Positions 36,815 to 46,165 are shown, numbered from the stretch's first letter. The stretch is DNA of 64,000 nt from Duganella sp. BJB480 (GCA_003416985.1 QVIN01000002.1:372001-436000); one strand, 5' to 3'. Notes: a model not told the origin generated them from the sequence alone. A program made the numbers and translations.

Positions 36815-37238
36815 TTGTTGCACGTACCTGTTCGACCAGGTCGTTTTGCAGATGCATGGGGACGGAATTCCAGCTTCCGTCCAGATACGATTGGTTGAGG
36901 TACTTTTGACCGAATCTGACTGATATATCAGGGCCTTCCTGGAAATGGAAAAGGAGCTTGTTTCGAACTTCGAAATTCGGCCTCGGATCATTGGCGTCTT
37001 GCGGCACATCCCGCGCCGCCTCCGCCAGTTTCAGCAGCTTCGAGGATGTCTCGGTATCGCCGAACGTATATGCGCAACCGATCTTCTCTAAAATGGCATC
37101 GTCAATACGCGTTCCGAAAGCCACGCCGTTAGCTACAAAAATAATATCCACGGACGCTGGCGCTGCGCCTTGCTCAGCGGAGCAATGGAACGGGGACAGC
37201 AAGGCAAGCGCCAGCGCCGGTATCGACAAGTTCTTCAT
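36753..37238 (-). CDS. Exported hypothetical protein, 161 aa
   Basis: Signal peptide (LLSPFHCSAEQ), then a mixed region (VDIIFVANGVAFGTRIDDAI) and two Cys residues that could form a disulfide. No known domain was recognised. It begins 6 nt after the stop of the lipoprotein gene, so the two form an operon. Transcription is opposite to the flanking glycosidase genes. Function unknown; cell-envelope location is predicted. Confidence 0.7.
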   Translation of the reverse strand: MKNLSIPALALALLSPFHCSAEQGAAPASVDIIFVANGVAFGTRIDDAILEKIGCAYTFGDTETSSKLLKLAEAARDVPQDANDPRPNFEVRNKLLFHFQEGPDISVRFGQKYLNQSYLDGSWNSVPMHLQNDLVEQVRATIRKAGGTQANKNASGSCEGS

Positions 37239-37244
37239 ATTCGC

Positions 37245-37985
37245 CTATAGCGGGCATGCGCTGTAGCCGTGCTGGTCCTGGAACAAGCAGCTCTTGCGCA
37301 CGTACTTCGCGTCGACCAGGTTCAGGATGCGCGTGGTCGCGCCGTCCAGCTTGGCGATGCGCTCGACCAGCACCGCCTTGCCGTCGACCTTGGCGTCCAC
37401 CGCATACAGGGTCGGCGCAGCCCAGTCCGCAAAGGCCAGCTGGTACCCCCCTTTCGGCTGCGACAGCATGACAAAATAAACCGCCCCCTGGTTGGCCGAC
37501 AGGTTCGTGCAATAGTAGCGGTCCGAGATGATGTAGTCCTTCACGCCATCGCCGTTCAGGTCGCGATGATCGGCCATCAGCGCCTGCCCCACCGTCTTCC
37601 TGCCGTAGCCGTGCTGCTTGTGGCAGGCGGCCTCTTCGTCCTCCCCCATCGCTTCCTGGCATGCGGACTTGTCGCCGAGCTGCTTGACCGCCAGCTGTGC
37701 CGAGCAGGTATTGAGCGCGCTGCCAAGCTCCGCCCCCGTCTTCGGCCATTGCTTGAGCTGCGCCAGCAGGGCCTGCGCCACCGGCTCGGGCACATAGTCC
37801 GGCTCGCTGGACTTGACCACCCGGACCTTCTCGATATTCCGGTCGGGGCCGCTGACGGCCAGCGGCTCCAGTTTCGCGATGCGGATATCCTCGGCAGCGA
37901 CCTGCGGCGTCTTGGGCGTGCAAGCGAGCAGCAGCAGCGAGCTAGCCAGGCCCAGGAGAATGGCGGGTGTGCCGTACTGTTTCAT
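37245..37985 (-). CDS. Putative lipoprotein with a DxNxDGxxD motif, 246 aa
   Basis: Lipobox LLLLAC with Cys22 as the probable lipidation site. The body contains DLNGDGVKDYIISD, like the calcium-binding loops of FG-GAP/EF-hand repeats, and several Cys. AGGA lies 8 nt before the ATG. It is followed closely by the 161-aa exported protein. Probably a periplasm-facing lipoprotein; function not recognised. Confidence 0.72.
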   Translation of the reverse strand: MKQYGTPAILLGLASSLLLLACTPKTPQVAAEDIRIAKLEPLAVSGPDRNIEKVRVVKSSEPDYVPEPVAQALLAQLKQWPKTGAELGSALNTCSAQLAVKQLGDKSACQEAMGEDEEAACHKQHGYGRKTVGQALMADHRDLNGDGVKDYIISDRYYCTNLSANQGAVYFVMLSQPKGGYQLAFADWAAPTLYAVDAKVDGKAVLVERIAKLDGATTRILNLVDAKYVRKSCLFQDQHGYSACPL

Positions 37986-38051
37986 TTATTGGTCCTGAAA
38001 ATGGATGATCGGCGCACGTCCCGGCGGTGAAATCATACTCATGGTCGGTGA

Positions 38052-38089
38052 TTTTCATAATTGCGGTCGCACGGCGGCTCTGCAATGAT
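38052..38089 (+). promoter_or_regulatory. Regulon promoter of the esterase-GH31 unit
   Basis: TTTTCATAATTG (38052-38063) runs into the -35 TTGCGG (38061-38066). A 17-nt spacer leads to AATGAT (38084-38089). Drives the esterase gene starting at 38139. Confidence 0.65.
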
Positions 38090-38138
38090 GAAGCGCCCAA
38101 AATACCGGGATCAAAAGTATAACAAAGGAGATCACATC

Positions 38139-39035
38139 ATGCGTTCATGGATACTGGCCCTACTGCTCGTGGCCTCGGCCGGCGCCGGCGCCCAGGGCAA
38201 CGTCGTCACCCTCTGGCCGAGCGGCTTCCCCGGCCCGCACCCGCAGCTGGGGCCGGAACGGCTGGACGACGAGCGGATCAGCAACGTCAGCGTCCCCACG
38301 CTGACCGTGTATCCCGCCTCGTACGATAGGCCGGCCCACGCCGCCGTCATCATTTGCCCCGGCGGCGGCTATGAGATCCTGTCCTTCACCCGCGAGGGCC
38401 ACCAGTACGCCCAATGGCTGTCCAACCTGGGCATCACCGCCTTCGTGCTCAAGTCGCGCCTGTCCGGCTACGGCCATCCCGCGCCGCTGCAGGACGTGCT
38501 GCGCGCGATCCGCCTGGTGCGCTCGCAGGCCGCGCAATACGGCGTGGCGCCGGACCGGATCGGCGTCATGGGCAGCTCGGCCGGCGGACACCTGGCCGCC
38601 AGCGCCTCCACCCTGTACAACTTGCCGGCCGGCCGTGGCGGCGACGCGCTCGACGCCGTCAGCGCGCGCCCGGACTTCGCCATGCTGATGTATCCCGTGA
38701 TCTCGATGGAGTCGGCGGTCACGCACGCCGGCTCGCGCCGGGCGCTGCTCGGCACGTCGCCGTCCGCCGAGCTGGTGCGGCAGATGTCGCTCGACCAGCA
38801 GGTCAACGCGCAGACCCCGCCGACGCTGCTGATGCACTCCCAGGACGACGGCGCGGTGCCGGTCGATAACAGCATCCTGTACTTCCAGGCCCTGACCCGC
38901 GCCCACGTGCCGGCCGAGATGCTGTTGTTCGAGCACGGCGGCCACGGCATGGGCATGCGCGCCGGCCAGGGCACGGCATCGAACTGGCCGCGCCGCGCCG
39001 AAGAGTGGCTGCGCGACCGCAAACTGATTCCATAA
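38139..39035 (+). CDS. Alpha/beta hydrolase, acetyl-xylan-esterase-like
   Basis: A 298-residue exported hydrolase (signal peptide ending GAGAQ). Oxyanion motif CPGGGYEILS, nucleophile GSSAGGHLAA, acid Asp in HSQDDGAVP and His in EHGGHGMGM form a full triad of the BD-FAE/esterase-lipase family that deacetylates plant oligosaccharides. AAAGGAG fixes the ATG at 38139; upstream in-frame codons are non-coding. GH31 follows after 31 nt. Role: removing acetyl groups before glycosidase attack (inference). Confidence 0.87.
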   Translation: MRSWILALLLVASAGAGAQGNVVTLWPSGFPGPHPQLGPERLDDERISNVSVPTLTVYPASYDRPAHAAVIICPGGGYEILSFTREGHQYAQWLSNLGITAFVLKSRLSGYGHPAPLQDVLRAIRLVRSQAAQYGVAPDRIGVMGSSAGGHLAASASTLYNLPAGRGGDALDAVSARPDFAMLMYPVISMESAVTHAGSRRALLGTSPSAELVRQMSLDQQVNAQTPPTLLMHSQDDGAVPVDNSILYFQALTRAHVPAEMLLFEHGGHGMGMRAGQGTASNWPRRAEEWLRDRKLIP

Positions 39036-39066
39036 CCATCCCATGTACAACAATTCAGGAGACAAC

Positions 39067-41415
39067 ATGACTATGCATCACCGGCGCAAGACCCTGGCCG
39101 CCTCGATTTCCCTGATCGCGCTCGGCGCCGCCGCGTCGGCCCAGGCCGCGCCGATCGCCACGCTGGACCGCAACGGCGCCTGGGTCTCGGTCGAGGCCTA
39201 CGGGCCGAACGTGGTCCGCGTCACGCTGGCCGCCGACAAGGCCGAGGCGCTGAAGGCCGGCGGCTACGGCATCCTGGCCGGCGGCGCCGACAACGCCGGT
39301 TTCCGCCACACCGGCGGCAAGGACGGCGACACCTTCAGCTCGTCCGCGCTGAGCCTGCACGTGGCGCCGGCGCCCGCGCCGCACGTGCCGTCCATGAGCG
39401 AGAAATATTTCGCCTCGACGCTGGCGCCGGTCGCGCTGCAGGTGAAGAACGCCAAGGGCGAAGTGGTGCTCGACATGACAGGCTGGGATCTGGCGCCGCA
39501 AACCGTCAACACCGAGAAGACCTACCAGGCTAGCGCCTCGTTCAGCGCGCCGGCCGACGAGCACTACTACGGCATGGGCCAGAACCAGGAATCGATGGGC
39601 CCGCTGGACCTGCGCGGCCGCGTCATCGACTGCAAGCACTGGTACGACGCGCCGGCCGGCGAGACCGTGTGCGTGCCGTTCATGGTGTCGTCCAAGGGTT
39701 ACGGCATCGTCTGGGACAACCCGTCGCCGACGCGCTTCATCGCCGGCATCAACGGCCGCACCGCGTTCCAGTCCAGCGTGGGCGAGCGCGTCAGCTTCTT
39801 CGTCATCACCGGCAACACGCCGGAGGAACTGTATTCGGGCTACGCGCGCGTGACCGGCAAGACGCCGATCCCGCCGAAGGCCGCGTTCGGCCTGATCCAG
39901 TCCAAGGCGCGCTACGAGAGCCAGCAGGAAGTGCTGCGCGTAGCCAACACCTACCGCCAGAAGAAATATCCGCTCGACATCATGGTGGTGGACTGGTTCT
40001 ACTGGACCCGCATGGGCCAGCTGGACATCGACCCGGCGCAGTTCCCCGACCCGGACGCCATGAACAAGGAACTGCACGGCCTGGGCATGCAGTCCATCAT
40101 TTCGTTCTGGCCGCGCTTCGAGTCTTCGGGCCGCTATTTCAACGAGCTCGATGCGAAGGGCTACTTCCTGAAGGACAAGGACGGCAAGACCGTCGACGGC
40201 CTGCCGTCGCGCTCGGACCGCACCGGCGCGCTGATCGACTCCACCAATCCGGCGGCCCGCAAATGGTTCTGGGAACACGCGCGCGACAACGTGATGTCGC
40301 ACGGCTTCGATTACCCATGGCTGGATGAGACCGAGCCCGACCTTGTACCGGACGGCTACTTCTATTCGATCGGCTCAGGCGACCGCTACCACAACGTCTA
40401 CCCGCTGCTGCACGTCGAAGGCTTCGCCGAGAACATGCGCGCGTGGAAGCCGAACAAGCGCGCCATGATCCTGTCGCGCGCCGCCTACCTGGGCTCGCAG
40501 CGCACCGGCGCGCTGTTCTGGTCGTCCGACATCAGTCCGTCGTGGGAAGCGCTGACGCGCCAGATCCCGACCGGCCTGAACATGACGGCCTCCGGCATCG
40601 CCTACTGGGGCAACGACATCGGCGGCTGGCAGTGGCTGCCGCAGTCGACCAAGGCCACCAAGGCGCCGCTGCTCGACCCGGCCGGCGGCACCGACACGGT
40701 CGGCCAGAACCACGACTATCCTGAACTGTTCACGCGCTGGTTCCAGTACGGCACCTTCCTGCCGACCTTGCGCGTGCACGGCGACCGCAAGCACACGGAG
40801 CTGTGGGAATTCGGCACGCAGGCCGAACCCATCCTGGCCCGCTACGACCGCCTGCGCTACCAGCTGCTGCCCTACATCTACAGCCAGGCCAAGGCGACCT
40901 ACGACAGCGGCGCGCCGTTCATGCGGCCGCTGTGGATGGACTTCCCGAACGATCCGAAGGTGGCCGACATCGGCACGCAGTACATGTTCGGGCCGGCGTT
41001 CCTGGTCGCGCCCGTGACCGAGCAGGGCCAGACGCAGAAGGATGTCTACCTGCCGGCCGGCAGCGACTGGTACAACTTCTGGACCAACGAGAAGCTGGCA
41101 GGCGGACGCTGGGTCAAGGTGGCGGCGCCGATCGACCAGATCCCGGTGTTTGTGCGGGCCGGCGCCATCGTGCCGCTGGGCTCGGAGATCCAGTCGACCG
41201 CCGAGCGCCAATCGGTCGCCGAAATCCGGGTCTACCCCGGCAAGGATGGCGACTTCGCGCTGTATGACGACGACGGCGTGTCCTACGATTATGAAAAAGG
41301 CAAGGGAACGACGGTCCGGCTGCACTGGAATGACGCCACCGGCCGCCTGAACGCGAGCGGCGACGGCGAAGTGGCCCGCAAGGCGCCGAGCCTGGTCAAG
41401 GTCGCAGGAAAATAG
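39067..41415 (+). CDS. GH31 alpha-xylosidase/alpha-glucosidase
   Basis: A 782-residue exported GH31 enzyme. Signal peptide (SAQAAPIA), N-terminal sandwich, catalytic barrel with nucleophile Asp in WLDETEPDL and acid/base Asp in FWSSDISPSW, then C-terminal beta domains (YDDDGVSYDYEKG). GH31 proteins with this layout are often alpha-xylosidases acting on xyloglucan oligosaccharides; the nearby XylR and SSS transporters support xylose release. Alpha-glucosidase activity cannot be excluded. AGGAG gives the start at 39067; it forms an operon with the esterase. Confidence 0.9.
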   Translation: MTMHHRRKTLAASISLIALGAAASAQAAPIATLDRNGAWVSVEAYGPNVVRVTLAADKAEALKAGGYGILAGGADNAGFRHTGGKDGDTFSSSALSLHVAPAPAPHVPSMSEKYFASTLAPVALQVKNAKGEVVLDMTGWDLAPQTVNTEKTYQASASFSAPADEHYYGMGQNQESMGPLDLRGRVIDCKHWYDAPAGETVCVPFMVSSKGYGIVWDNPSPTRFIAGINGRTAFQSSVGERVSFFVITGNTPEELYSGYARVTGKTPIPPKAAFGLIQSKARYESQQEVLRVANTYRQKKYPLDIMVVDWFYWTRMGQLDIDPAQFPDPDAMNKELHGLGMQSIISFWPRFESSGRYFNELDAKGYFLKDKDGKTVDGLPSRSDRTGALIDSTNPAARKWFWEHARDNVMSHGFDYPWLDETEPDLVPDGYFYSIGSGDRYHNVYPLLHVEGFAENMRAWKPNKRAMILSRAAYLGSQRTGALFWSSDISPSWEALTRQIPTGLNMTASGIAYWGNDIGGWQWLPQSTKATKAPLLDPAGGTDTVGQNHDYPELFTRWFQYGTFLPTLRVHGDRKHTELWEFGTQAEPILARYDRLRYQLLPYIYSQAKATYDSGAPFMRPLWMDFPNDPKVADIGTQYMFGPAFLVAPVTEQGQTQKDVYLPAGSDWYNFWTNEKLAGGRWVKVAAPIDQIPVFVRAGAIVPLGSEIQSTAERQSVAEIRVYPGKDGDFALYDDDGVSYDYEKGKGTTVRLHWNDATGRLNASGDGEVARKAPSLVKVAGK

Positions 41416-41586
41416 GCGTAAAACCGAATCTGCCCCCACCCAAACAATATAGCTGCATGCAAAAGTGGTATTGGAAATTATAGGTGGAAATCGCCTAAGA
41501 TCATCCATTGGCAGATTCATCAATAAAATGGGCACGGCCGCAGCTTGGGCCGTCAATCCGGAGACAATCTTTTTCGCGAGTACCGC

Positions 41587-43260
41587 ATGAGCACTTTTTC
41601 CACCTTGGACGTGACCGTCTTTCTTGTATATTTTGTCCTGGTCGCCGGCTACGGCATCTGGGTCTACCGGCGCAAGCAGGCCGGTTCCGGCCTCGCCTCG
41701 CATGACTATTTCCTGGCCGAAGGCTCGCTGACCTGGTGGGCCATCGGCGCTTCGCTGATCGCCTCCAACATCTCGGCCGAGCAGTTCATCGGCATGAGCG
41801 GCTCCGGCTTCCGCATCGGCATGGCCATCGCGGTCTACGAGCTGATGGCGGCCGCCACGCTGGTGATCGTGGCCGTGTTCTTCATGCCGGTCTATTTGAA
41901 GAACCGCATCTACACGATGCCGCAGTTCCTCGAACAGCGCTACGGCAAGGCGGTCGCCACCACCATGGCGCTGTTCTGGCTGGGCCTGTACGTGGTGGTC
42001 AACCTGACCTCGATCCTGTACCTGGGCGCGCTGGCGATCAGCAGCCTGTCCGGCATCGCCCTGCTGCCTTGCATGCTGTTCCTGGCCGTGTTCGCCGCCA
42101 TCATCACCTTGGGCGGCATGAAGGTGATCGGCTACACCGACGTCGTGCAGGTCACCTGCCTGGTGGTCGGCGGCTTGGTCACGACCTGGCTGGCGCTCGA
42201 CATGGTCGCCGCGCTGGGCAACAAGCACGGCGCGCTGCAAGGCTTCTCCGAACTGTACAACCACGCCCGCGGCCACTTCGACATGGTCCTCAAGCGCGAC
42301 AACCCGAACTACATGGACCTGCCTGGCCTGTCGGTGCTGCTGGGCGGTATGTGGATCGTCAACCTGAACTACTGGGGCTGCAACCAGTACATCACCCAGC
42401 GCGCATTGGGCGCCGACCTGCCGACCGCACGCAAGGGTCTGCTGTTCGCGGCCTTCCTGAAGCTGCTGATGCCGGTCATCGTGGTGCTGCCAGGTATCGC
42501 GGCCTATGCGCTGGACAAGTCCGGCGCGCTGGGCGACGCCATGAAGGTCGGCGGTGAAGTCAATCCCGACCGTGCCTACCCTATCCTGCTGGGTCTGCTG
42601 CCTTCGGGTCTGAAGGGCATCGCGTTTGCCGCGCTGACCGCCGCCGTGGTTGCTTCGCTGGCGGGCAAGGCCAATAGTATCGCCACCATCTTCACGCTCG
42701 ACATCTACAAGAAGGCCTTCAACAAGGAAGCGACCGAGCAGCGCATGGTGTGGATCGGCCGCGTAAGCGTGGTCGTGGCGATGGCCCTGGCCGTGCTGAT
42801 CGCGCCGATGCTGGGCATCGACAAGAAAGGCGGCTTCCAGTACATCCAGGAATACACCGGCTTCGTCTCGCCAGGCATCCTGGCCATGTTCCTGATGGGC
42901 TTCTTCTGGAAGAAAACCACCTCCGGCGCCGCCATGTTCGCCACGCTGGGCGGCCTGGCCGGCTCGATCCTGCTGAAGTTCCTGCCGACGATGATGGACC
43001 TGTCCTTCCTGGCGACTATCGGCTTCTCCAAGGACAACGGCAGCGGCATGTTCGAGATCCCCTTCCTCGACCGCATGTTCATCGTATTCTGGGTGGTCAT
43101 CGCCGGCATGGTCCTGATGAGCAAGATGGCCGACGCCAAGCGCGACAACGTCAAGCACATGCACATCGACACCTCGCTGTTCCGCGTCGACGGCGCCTTC
43201 GCGCTGGGTTCGGCGGTTATCGGCATCGCGCTGACGACGATCTACAGCCTTTGGTGGTAA
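41587..43260 (+). CDS. Sodium:solute symporter (SSS, SGLT-like), copy 1
   Basis: A 557-residue SSS-family sugar symporter with about 14 spans. Hallmarks are LAEGSLTWWAIGASLIASNISAEQ (seen across about 40-65), NYWGCNQYITQRALGA and ALTAAVVASLAGKANS. It probably imports a monosaccharide such as xylose, glucose or galactose with Na+. The 171-nt gap upstream holds no regulon box. It is nearly identical to copy 2 at 57450-59126 over almost the whole length, at both DNA and protein level. The weak ribosome site leaves the start slightly uncertain. Confidence 0.92.
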   Translation: MSTFSTLDVTVFLVYFVLVAGYGIWVYRRKQAGSGLASHDYFLAEGSLTWWAIGASLIASNISAEQFIGMSGSGFRIGMAIAVYELMAAATLVIVAVFFMPVYLKNRIYTMPQFLEQRYGKAVATTMALFWLGLYVVVNLTSILYLGALAISSLSGIALLPCMLFLAVFAAIITLGGMKVIGYTDVVQVTCLVVGGLVTTWLALDMVAALGNKHGALQGFSELYNHARGHFDMVLKRDNPNYMDLPGLSVLLGGMWIVNLNYWGCNQYITQRALGADLPTARKGLLFAAFLKLLMPVIVVLPGIAAYALDKSGALGDAMKVGGEVNPDRAYPILLGLLPSGLKGIAFAALTAAVVASLAGKANSIATIFTLDIYKKAFNKEATEQRMVWIGRVSVVVAMALAVLIAPMLGIDKKGGFQYIQEYTGFVSPGILAMFLMGFFWKKTTSGAAMFATLGGLAGSILLKFLPTMMDLSFLATIGFSKDNGSGMFEIPFLDRMFIVFWVVIAGMVLMSKMADAKRDNVKHMHIDTSLFRVDGAFALGSAVIGIALTTIYSLWW

Positions 43261-43263
43261 CCA

Positions 43264-43470
43264 AGACCTGCTGAGCTACTGGGCATACCCAAGGTGACTT
43301 TGGGCGACAAGCTCAGTGTCAATGTGCTGCCCGAAGGCGTGCTGCTGAAAGCCGCACGCCCGTCGTATTCCCTGGCTGACCTAGTGGCGCAATGTGACCT
43401 TTCTGCGGCCGAACCGGCCGATATGGCAGAGTGGTCGCAAATGAAGCCGGCGGGACGTGAAGCGTGGTGA
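43264..43470 (+). pseudogene. Truncated MazE/ChpS-type antitoxin remnant
   Basis: The frame reads ELLGIPKVTLGDKLSVNV and later RPSYSLADLVAQCDLS, ending PAGREAW and a stop at 43468-43470. This matches the C-terminal two-thirds of MazE/PemI-type antitoxins. The N-terminal part and start codon are missing, cut off just after the SSS stop. The breakpoint is therefore very close to 43261-43270. Confidence 0.75.
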
Positions 43471-43657
43471 ACCGTAGAAGTTTGGACGCGGCGACGTTGT
43501 CATGGTCAACCTCGATCCGACTGCGGGACACGGACAAAAAGGCATGCGGCGCGCCCTGGTGCTGTCCACAACCGCGTCGAGACAGTACCGGAAGCTCAGG
43601 CTCGATCTGACAACCGCTGTCAGCCTGCTTGCGATCCTCCAGAGTCAGCCTCCATAG
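43471..43657 (+). pseudogene. Decayed MazF/PemK-type toxin remnant
   Basis: Directly after the antitoxin fragment the frame from 43484 reads GRGDVVMVNLDPTAGHGQKG and then RRALVLS, the N-terminal signature of MazF-type endoribonucleases. It is out of frame with the only upstream start (GTG at 43468) and loses homology after about 35 residues. The toxin is therefore broken by frameshift and truncation. Confidence 0.75.
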
Positions 43658-43689
43658 CCGAACTAGGGGGATGCGTTTTACGCCTAAAT

Positions 43690-43896
43690 TTACACAATCC
43701 CCATTTCATCCGGCCACGATGGGAATCCTAGCTCTTTGGAAACTCGTACAAGGCAACTTTTTTCGTCCATTGTGCATTTTTTCAGTTCATCCGAGATGCT
43801 TTCGAGCACTGCGATATCGTCGTCAAATGCATCATCGCATGCGAGATCGCCCACATATTTTGTGGCTAGAATTAATACGCGTGCTAGTGTTTCCAT
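43690..43896 (-). CDS. Small acidic hypothetical protein, 68 aa
   Basis: AGGGATAG with good spacing precedes the ATG. The protein is acidic (DDAFDDDIAVLESISDE) with two Cys and no signal or span. AT-richer than its neighbours, it lies in an accessory stretch of orphan small genes. No family recognised; an immunity- or antitoxin-like role would be guesswork. Confidence 0.5.
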   Translation of the reverse strand: METLARVLILATKYVGDLACDDAFDDDIAVLESISDELKKCTMDEKSCLVRVSKELGFPSWPDEMGIV

Positions 43897-43977
43897 CTGC
43901 TATCCCTAGATAAAAGGCCCGCTGCTGTGCGGCTGCTTCTGGCCCGATGTAGGCTTGGCCCAGCAGCCGACATGAGT

Positions 43978-44247
43978 TCATACAAAGTACACAACCGTTG
44001 CGGCAAGTAGGCCCACGCCTACTCCAAGCGAAAATGCATGCGCGATCGGACCTTTGGACCATGGCAGATAATGCCATACACCTCCGCCGACGAAAGCGAA
44101 GCCGATTGACAAAAGGGCCAACAGTAACCGGGTGTTCAGAAAATCATTTTGTCGTATAGTGCAGCTCCTGGCCGTTTCGAGACCGAGACCATGACCGCCG
44201 TGTTGCGTCGACCAATTGAATCCGCCCTCCATCATGGACGTTCGCAT
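43978..44247 (-). CDS. Possible small membrane protein (two spans)
   Basis: The C-terminal 55 residues contain two clear hydrophobic segments (LLLALLSIGFAFVGGGVW and AFSLGVGVGLLAATVVYFV). The N-terminal 35 residues look unlike a protein and no ribosome site is seen at the first ATG, so the true start is unclear or the gene is 5'-damaged. Confidence 0.35.
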   Translation of the reverse strand: MRTSMMEGGFNWSTQHGGHGLGLETARSCTIRQNDFLNTRLLLALLSIGFAFVGGGVWHYLPWSKGPIAHAFSLGVGVGLLAATVVYFV

Positions 44248-44356
44248 CCGATCCAGTTCGCAAACGCGAAAACATGTCCAAGGTTTTTCCGGGAGCTTTT
44301 TTGTAGCGCTCGATCAATCGTGCAGTGCGTTCATTGCCGAGCGAGGTCGACTCCCA

Positions 44357-44851
44357 TTATTCTTCAAACGAGATATTGCCGTCGGGTCCTACAACGTAGT
44401 AGCCTGATGGCGTGCCAAAGCTATAGAATTCATCATAATTGCAATCGATATCGCTGCAATGAACCATGAGCGTCATTTGATTCTCAAAGTGAATTGTGAT
44501 GTCATAAGCGGGCGCCAAGCAAAGTACCGTGAGAATTTTTTGTCCACAGATTTCCTTTAATCCTTCCACCATTGGGCCATCATTTGCATTGCACATGTGG
44601 CTGCCAGCGACCACTTTCGATGGAGAGTCAATTCGCCAGGGGCACATAATCCTCAACGAATATGCCGCGTCGTAGAAGCGACATAGTTCGCTTAAGTGCG
44701 GATTAGTGAGTGGCCTGCGTCGAAGGAAGCGTTCGCCGATGCTCAGCAAAATAACGGATCCCGTACCTTCGCCCCCAACTACACCCCAGCATTCTTCGCC
44801 AACGGTAGCGTCAACACTGCACGACAATCGTTCACCTAAGCGCATCATCAT
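44357..44851 (-). CDS. Hypothetical protein, 164 aa
   Basis: The start was set at the ATGATGATG run (44851) with AGGAAAG upstream. An ATG at 44881 overlaps the stop of the preceding damaged gene and is an alternative coupled start. The C-terminal half (TVLCLAPAYDITIHF ... GYYVVGPDGNISFEE) is a compact beta-rich domain of the kind common among immunity-like orphans. No domain was named with confidence. Composition is AT-rich relative to the flanks. Confidence 0.5.
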   Translation of the reverse strand: MMMRLGERLSCSVDATVGEECWGVVGGEGTGSVILLSIGERFLRRRPLTNPHLSELCRFYDAAYSLRIMCPWRIDSPSKVVAGSHMCNANDGPMVEGLKEICGQKILTVLCLAPAYDITIHFENQMTLMVHCSDIDCNYDEFYSFGTPSGYYVVGPDGNISFEE

Positions 44852-44877
44852 TATCTTTCCTAAAGGCGCATTCCCAA

Positions 44878-45127
44878 TCATATGACAGACTCTGTCGCAC
44901 CAGAGACTACGGTGACAAGCAGTCGTCCGAATATGCCAGGCGTGTGGTTGTGATTCGCTGCCGCATCATGGTGTTCTTGCTCATCGTTCAGAATACTAGA
45001 AATTGTGGAAACGGCAGTTTCAAATGCTTTCGGCCGAGGAAAAACCTCTCGCTGGCAGCGTAATTTCGTCTGCACAAAATGCCATTCCCGAAACAATAAA
45101 TAACGAAATAAAAAATATTCTTTTCAT
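44878..45127 (-). pseudogene. Frameshifted small exported protein
   Basis: From the ATG at 45127 the frame encodes a good signal peptide (MKRIFFISLFIVSGMAFCAD), then stops at 45020. The coding pattern resumes in another frame (AFETAVSTISSILNDEQ to GATESVI) up to the stop at 44878. The two halves fit one small exported protein broken near 45030. The stop overlaps an ATG of the next gene (ATGA), suggesting an old operon. Confidence 0.4.
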
Positions 45128-45209
45128 GCGGCTTTTTAACGTAGCATATTCATACGGCTGCACAATACAAAGTCCTCCGCTTCTGGCCGGTTTCCGTCGG
45201 AATTACTGT

Positions 45210-45573
45210 TCAGGTGGGCGCAGCGCATAGGCCATTGCCCCCACTGCGAGACCCGCCACACAACCTCCCAATCGGCGCATCCTTAAAAAGCAACAAAAAC
45301 GGGACCAATGCCCCGATGGAACACGCTATCCACAATCGAAGGGACTCAAATTTCCGCAGCAAAAAATACGCCGGCAAGCCGACAATCGTGACGCCTATAA
45401 ATGAAGCTGCCACCCCCTAGAATAACGCCGAACAAAAGCCCAACGCCCACGTCACTTGCCATGCCTGCGTCCGAGCTACCTAATCCCAAGATTGCCACGA
45501 CAGGAATGCTAGCGAACGGAGCCAGTAGTAAAGATGTCCACGGCATCGAATATCTTTTTGGATTCCCAAACAC
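45210..45573 (-). pseudogene. Small membrane protein broken in a G5 homopolymer
   Basis: Two overlapping frames each encode half of a four-span membrane protein. The first (from 45573) reads VGVGLLFGVILGGG, the second continues AASFIGVTIVGLPAYFLL. Removing one C from the CCCCC run at 45413-45417 joins them as ILGVAASFIG. Either a real frameshift or a homopolymer sequencing error. Confidence 0.55.
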
Positions 45574-45654
45574 TAGTTATCTCCAAACTTGCCAAGTCTG
45601 CTTTGGGCTGCGAATTCAACCGGTTGCAGAAGCTGCCTACCTATGCCCAAAAGA

Positions 45655-46074
45655 CTAGGCAATGCGCTTGTAGAATTCAACGTTGTATCCGCTCAGAACA
45701 TAATAACCATCATCTTCGAAATGAATTTGTTGGAGCGAACGCTCCCTCTCGTCGTGCCAAGCGATGACCACTGAAACCGCATCTTGCGCAACAACTGAAT
45801 AAGGGACCGTGTGCTTTGTATCCTCGAACTCTGTGTAAATATGCGTTTCAGTGAAACGCAGAGTGAACTTTCCAAATATTCTTTCAAATCGCTCCTGTAC
45901 CTCAGGAGCTAGTTCTTTCTGATACTTCCAGTGGGCGATGGTACGCTCTTTATCTGAACGCCACGTTCCTAATAAGCGTTTTTCAATATGACGCCTATCA
46001 GCAGCGCCTATGGCACTGCACGTCAGCAACGCGGCGGTGGTTCCAAGTACAACATTGAGAATTCGACGACGCAT
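45655..46074 (-). CDS. Exported hypothetical protein, 139 aa
   Basis: Signal peptide (LLTCSAIGAAD), then a body with GTWRSDKERT and regular beta strands (LRFTETHIYTEFEDTKHTV ... SVVIAWHDERE), like small periplasmic lipocalin/calycin-type proteins. No catalytic motif recognised. Part of the AT-richer orphan stretch. Confidence 0.6.
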   Translation of the reverse strand: MRRRILNVVLGTTAALLTCSAIGAADRRHIEKRLLGTWRSDKERTIAHWKYQKELAPEVQERFERIFGKFTLRFTETHIYTEFEDTKHTVPYSVVAQDAVSVVIAWHDERERSLQQIHFEDDGYYVLSGYNVEFYKRIA

Positions 46075-46165
46075 AAAGTGCCTATTATTTTTTCTTTGAT
46101 TGTCATTTTAACTCGAAACATTTTCTCATAACGGAGAGCTAACCGGCGTTGCGTGGCTTTATGGT

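Noticed and set aside
41284-41298. ATTATGAAAAAGG in GH31, like the reverse of the box
   Set aside because: It encodes conserved residues (YDYEKG) near the GH31 C-terminus and lacks the CAATT half; chance match.
41416-41586. Search for the regulon box upstream of SSS copy 1
   Set aside because: Only AT-rich stretches (GGAAATTATAGG) without a TTG-17-CACAAT arrangement; no promoter claimed.
40375-43164. Long minus-strand frame opposite GH31 and the SSS transporter
   Set aside because: Antisense shadow; crosses an intergenic region and two well-defined genes, product is low complexity.
44436-44456. CATCATAATTGC, resembling the regulon box
   Set aside because: It lies inside the coding sequence of the 164-aa protein, has no -10 at 17 nt and faces no gene.
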